DNA of 64,000 bases. It comes from Pseudomonas sp. UBA5706. Lineage in GTDB: Bacteria; Pseudomonadota; Gammaproteobacteria; Pseudomonadales; Pseudomonadaceae. Below are positions 62,439 through 64,000 of the stretch, one piece after another. Each line of letters begins with the position of its first letter. The stretch's first letter is position 1. The translations under genes and the position numbers were made by a program. The stretch is taken from NCBI RefSeq assembly GCF_002419965.1, contig NZ_DIHC01000034.1, forward strand, positions 94,535 to 158,534, given 5' to 3'. The notes under the pieces were generated by a model that ran no database searches, had not been told where the DNA came from, and saw nothing but the letters and a program-made list of their open reading frames with translations.

Positions 62439-63818
62439 GTGACTAACACCGCTTTTAACTCACTGCCCCTTTCCGCCGCCATGCTGGCTAACCTGGAGTC
62501 CCTTGGTTATGCCCAGATGACGCCGATTCAGGCGCAGAGCCTGCCGGTGATGCTCAAGGGCATGGACCTGATCGCCCAGGCCAAAACCGGCTCGGGCAAA
62601 ACCGCTGCGTTTGGCATCGGCCTGCTCAACCCGATCAACCCGCGCTACTTCGGTTGCCAGGCGCTGGTCCTGTGCCCGACCCGAGAACTGGCTGATCAGG
62701 TGGCCAAGGAGATCCGTCGCCTGGCCCGCGCAGAAGACAACATCAAGGTATTGACCCTGTGCGGCGGCGTCTCCTTTGGTCCGCAGATTGGCTCGCTCGA
62801 ACACGGAGCGCACATCATCGTCGGCACGCCGGGGCGCATCCAGCAGCACTTGCGCAAGGGTTCGCTGGTGCTCGACGGCCTGAACACCCTGGTTCTTGAT
62901 GAAGCCGATCGCATGCTGGACATGGGTTTTTACGACGCCATCGCCGACATCATCGAGCAGACACCCGAGCGCCGTCAGACCCTGCTGTTCTCGGCCACTT
63001 ACCCGGTTGGCATCAAGCAACTGTCGTCGAAGTTCATGCGTGACCCGCAGACCGTGAAAGTCGAAGCGCTTCACGCCGACAGCCAGATCGAACAGATCTT
63101 CTACGAAATCGCCCCCGAGCAGCGCTTGGAAGCCGTGGTGAAAGTGCTCGACCACTTCCGGCCGCAGTCCTGTGTGGCGTTCTGTTTCACCAAGCAGCAG
63201 GTTCAGGAAGTGGTCGATCATCTGATCGCCAAAGGCATGTCTGCGGTCGGTCTACACGGCGATCTGGAACAGCGTGATCGTGATCAGGTACTGGCGATGT
63301 TCGCCAACCGCAGCACGTCGGTACTGGTAGCGACCGATGTGGCAGCGCGGGGCCTGGATATCGATGCGCTGGACATGGTGATCAACGTCGAACTGGCGCG
63401 GGATTCGGAAATCCACATTCACCGCGTCGGTCGTACGGGCCGTGCAGGCGAAACCGGTATTGCCGTCAGTCTCGTCGCGCCTTCGGAAAGCCAGCGTGCC
63501 CGCGCCGTCGAAGAGTTGCAGAAAGCGCCGTTGAACTGGCAGCAGTACGACAGCCTGACGCGCAAGGAAGGCGGCAAGTTGCTGCCGCCGATGACCACCC
63601 TGTGCATCGGCTCGGGTCGCAAGGACAAACTGCGTCCGGGCGATATTCTTGGTGCGCTGACTGGCGAAGCGGGCGTACCCGGCACTCAGGTGGGAAAGAT
63701 CGCGATCTTCGATTTCCAGGCCTACGTTGCCGTGGAACGCAGCATCGCCAAACAAGCGCTGGAGCGCTTAAACAATGGCAAGATCAAGGGCAAGTCGTTG
63801 CGCGTAAGGATTCTCTAA
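62439..63818 (+). CDS. dbpA: ATP-dependent RNA helicase DbpA
   Basis: DEAD-box helicase that works on 23S rRNA hairpin 92 during large-subunit assembly. 459 residues. The Q motif (YAQMTPIQAQSLP), motif I AKTGSGKTAAF, DEAD in LVLDEADRML, SAT in FSATYP and motif VI HRVGRTGRAG are all present. The C-terminal 75 residues (LCIGSGRKDKLRPGDILGAL) form the RNA-binding domain specific to DbpA. The GTG at 62439 is the likely start; a TTG at 62424 is possible. Confidence 0.93.
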   Translation: MTNTAFNSLPLSAAMLANLESLGYAQMTPIQAQSLPVMLKGMDLIAQAKTGSGKTAAFGIGLLNPINPRYFGCQALVLCPTRELADQVAKEIRRLARAEDNIKVLTLCGGVSFGPQIGSLEHGAHIIVGTPGRIQQHLRKGSLVLDGLNTLVLDEADRMLDMGFYDAIADIIEQTPERRQTLLFSATYPVGIKQLSSKFMRDPQTVKVEALHADSQIEQIFYEIAPEQRLEAVVKVLDHFRPQSCVAFCFTKQQVQEVVDHLIAKGMSAVGLHGDLEQRDRDQVLAMFANRSTSVLVATDVAARGLDIDALDMVINVELARDSEIHIHRVGRTGRAGETGIAVSLVAPSESQRARAVEELQKAPLNWQQYDSLTRKEGGKLLPPMTTLCIGSGRKDKLRPGDILGALTGEAGVPGTQVGKIAIFDFQAYVAVERSIAKQALERLNNGKIKGKSLRVRIL

Positions 63819-63858
63819 GAACCTCGCATAATCGGCCCCGCGCGCTACACCGGGACAT

Positions 63859-63975
63859 GATCGTTCCCACGCTCCGCACCGAGACATGATCGTTCCCGCG
63901 CTCTGCGTGGGAATGCCGTGTTAGACGCTCCGCGTCCCGGGGACGCAAAGCGTCACGCAAAGCGTGGGAACGATC
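63859..63975. repeat. REP cluster after dbpA
   Basis: GATCGTTCCCACGCT (63859-63873) and AGCGTGGGAACGATC (63961-63975) are exact reverse complements enclosing another copy and CGCGTCC-type stems. The gap from 63819 to the window end has no gene. This is a multi-copy Pseudomonas palindrome family, also present at 52.67 kb. Confidence 0.8.
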
Positions 63976-64000
63976 ACCAGACGAAAACCCGCATCACACA

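Overview
The window is chromosomal DNA of a Pseudomonas, probably of the syringae or fluorescens lineages rather than P. aeruginosa. The evidence is gene content and order: from waaA to waaF it follows, gene by gene, the P. aeruginosa PAO1 lipopolysaccharide (LPS) core block (about PA4988 to PA5012). It continues with glnE-aceE-aceF-dipA-msrA-rlmJ (PA5014 to PA5019) and then joins a second block equivalent to gbdR-sdaB-cbcXWV-betIBA (PA5380 to PA5372). The DNA is GC-rich, genes are tightly packed, and many gaps carry Pseudomonas-type REP palindromes. Names given by synteny come from memory of PAO1, not from a search.

0-9 kb: the start of waaA (running off the left edge), an EmrE-type exporter, a co-transcribed FAD oxidoreductase and aldo/keto reductase, a Nudix-like protein, hldE, msbA and a kinase-fold protein. 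9-31 kb: LPS core assembly, mostly on the minus strand. This includes O-antigen ligase, glycosyltransferases (wapR-, ssg- and wapH-like), the dnpA-like deacetylase, Mig-14, a carbamoyltransferase, four kinase-fold genes including wapQ, wapP and waaP, then waaG, waaC and waaF. One plus-strand gene of 6.1 kb, coding for a very large toxin-like protein of 2033 residues, sits in the middle of this block, between the carbamoyltransferase and the double-kinase gene. Its C-terminal part holds two related modules. The second keeps Glu/His residues suggestive of a Tiki/ChaN/EreA-type active site and the first has lost them. This is the most unusual object in the window.

31-44 kb: housekeeping genes. 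glnE controls glutamine synthetase, aceE and aceF are pyruvate dehydrogenase E1 and E2, dipA is a c-di-GMP phosphodiesterase, msrA repairs methionine sulfoxide and rlmJ modifies 23S rRNA. Two matched palindromes sit upstream of aceE. At 44-46 kb is a junction zone with a candidate small RNA, a 91-residue unknown protein and an orphan Ig-like protein.

46-57 kb: a choline/glycine betaine module. It holds the AraC-type activator gbdR with a sigma-54 promoter, serine dehydratase, a choline ABC transporter, and the repressor betI with its operator. betB and betA convert choline to glycine betaine. Serine dehydratase deals with serine made when betaine is demethylated through glycine. 57-64 kb: a TldD/PmbA-type protease pair, a DHA2-type MFS exporter and the rRNA helicase dbpA, separated by dense REP-type repeats. 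No tRNA, rRNA, CRISPR array, insertion sequence or prophage gene was seen.
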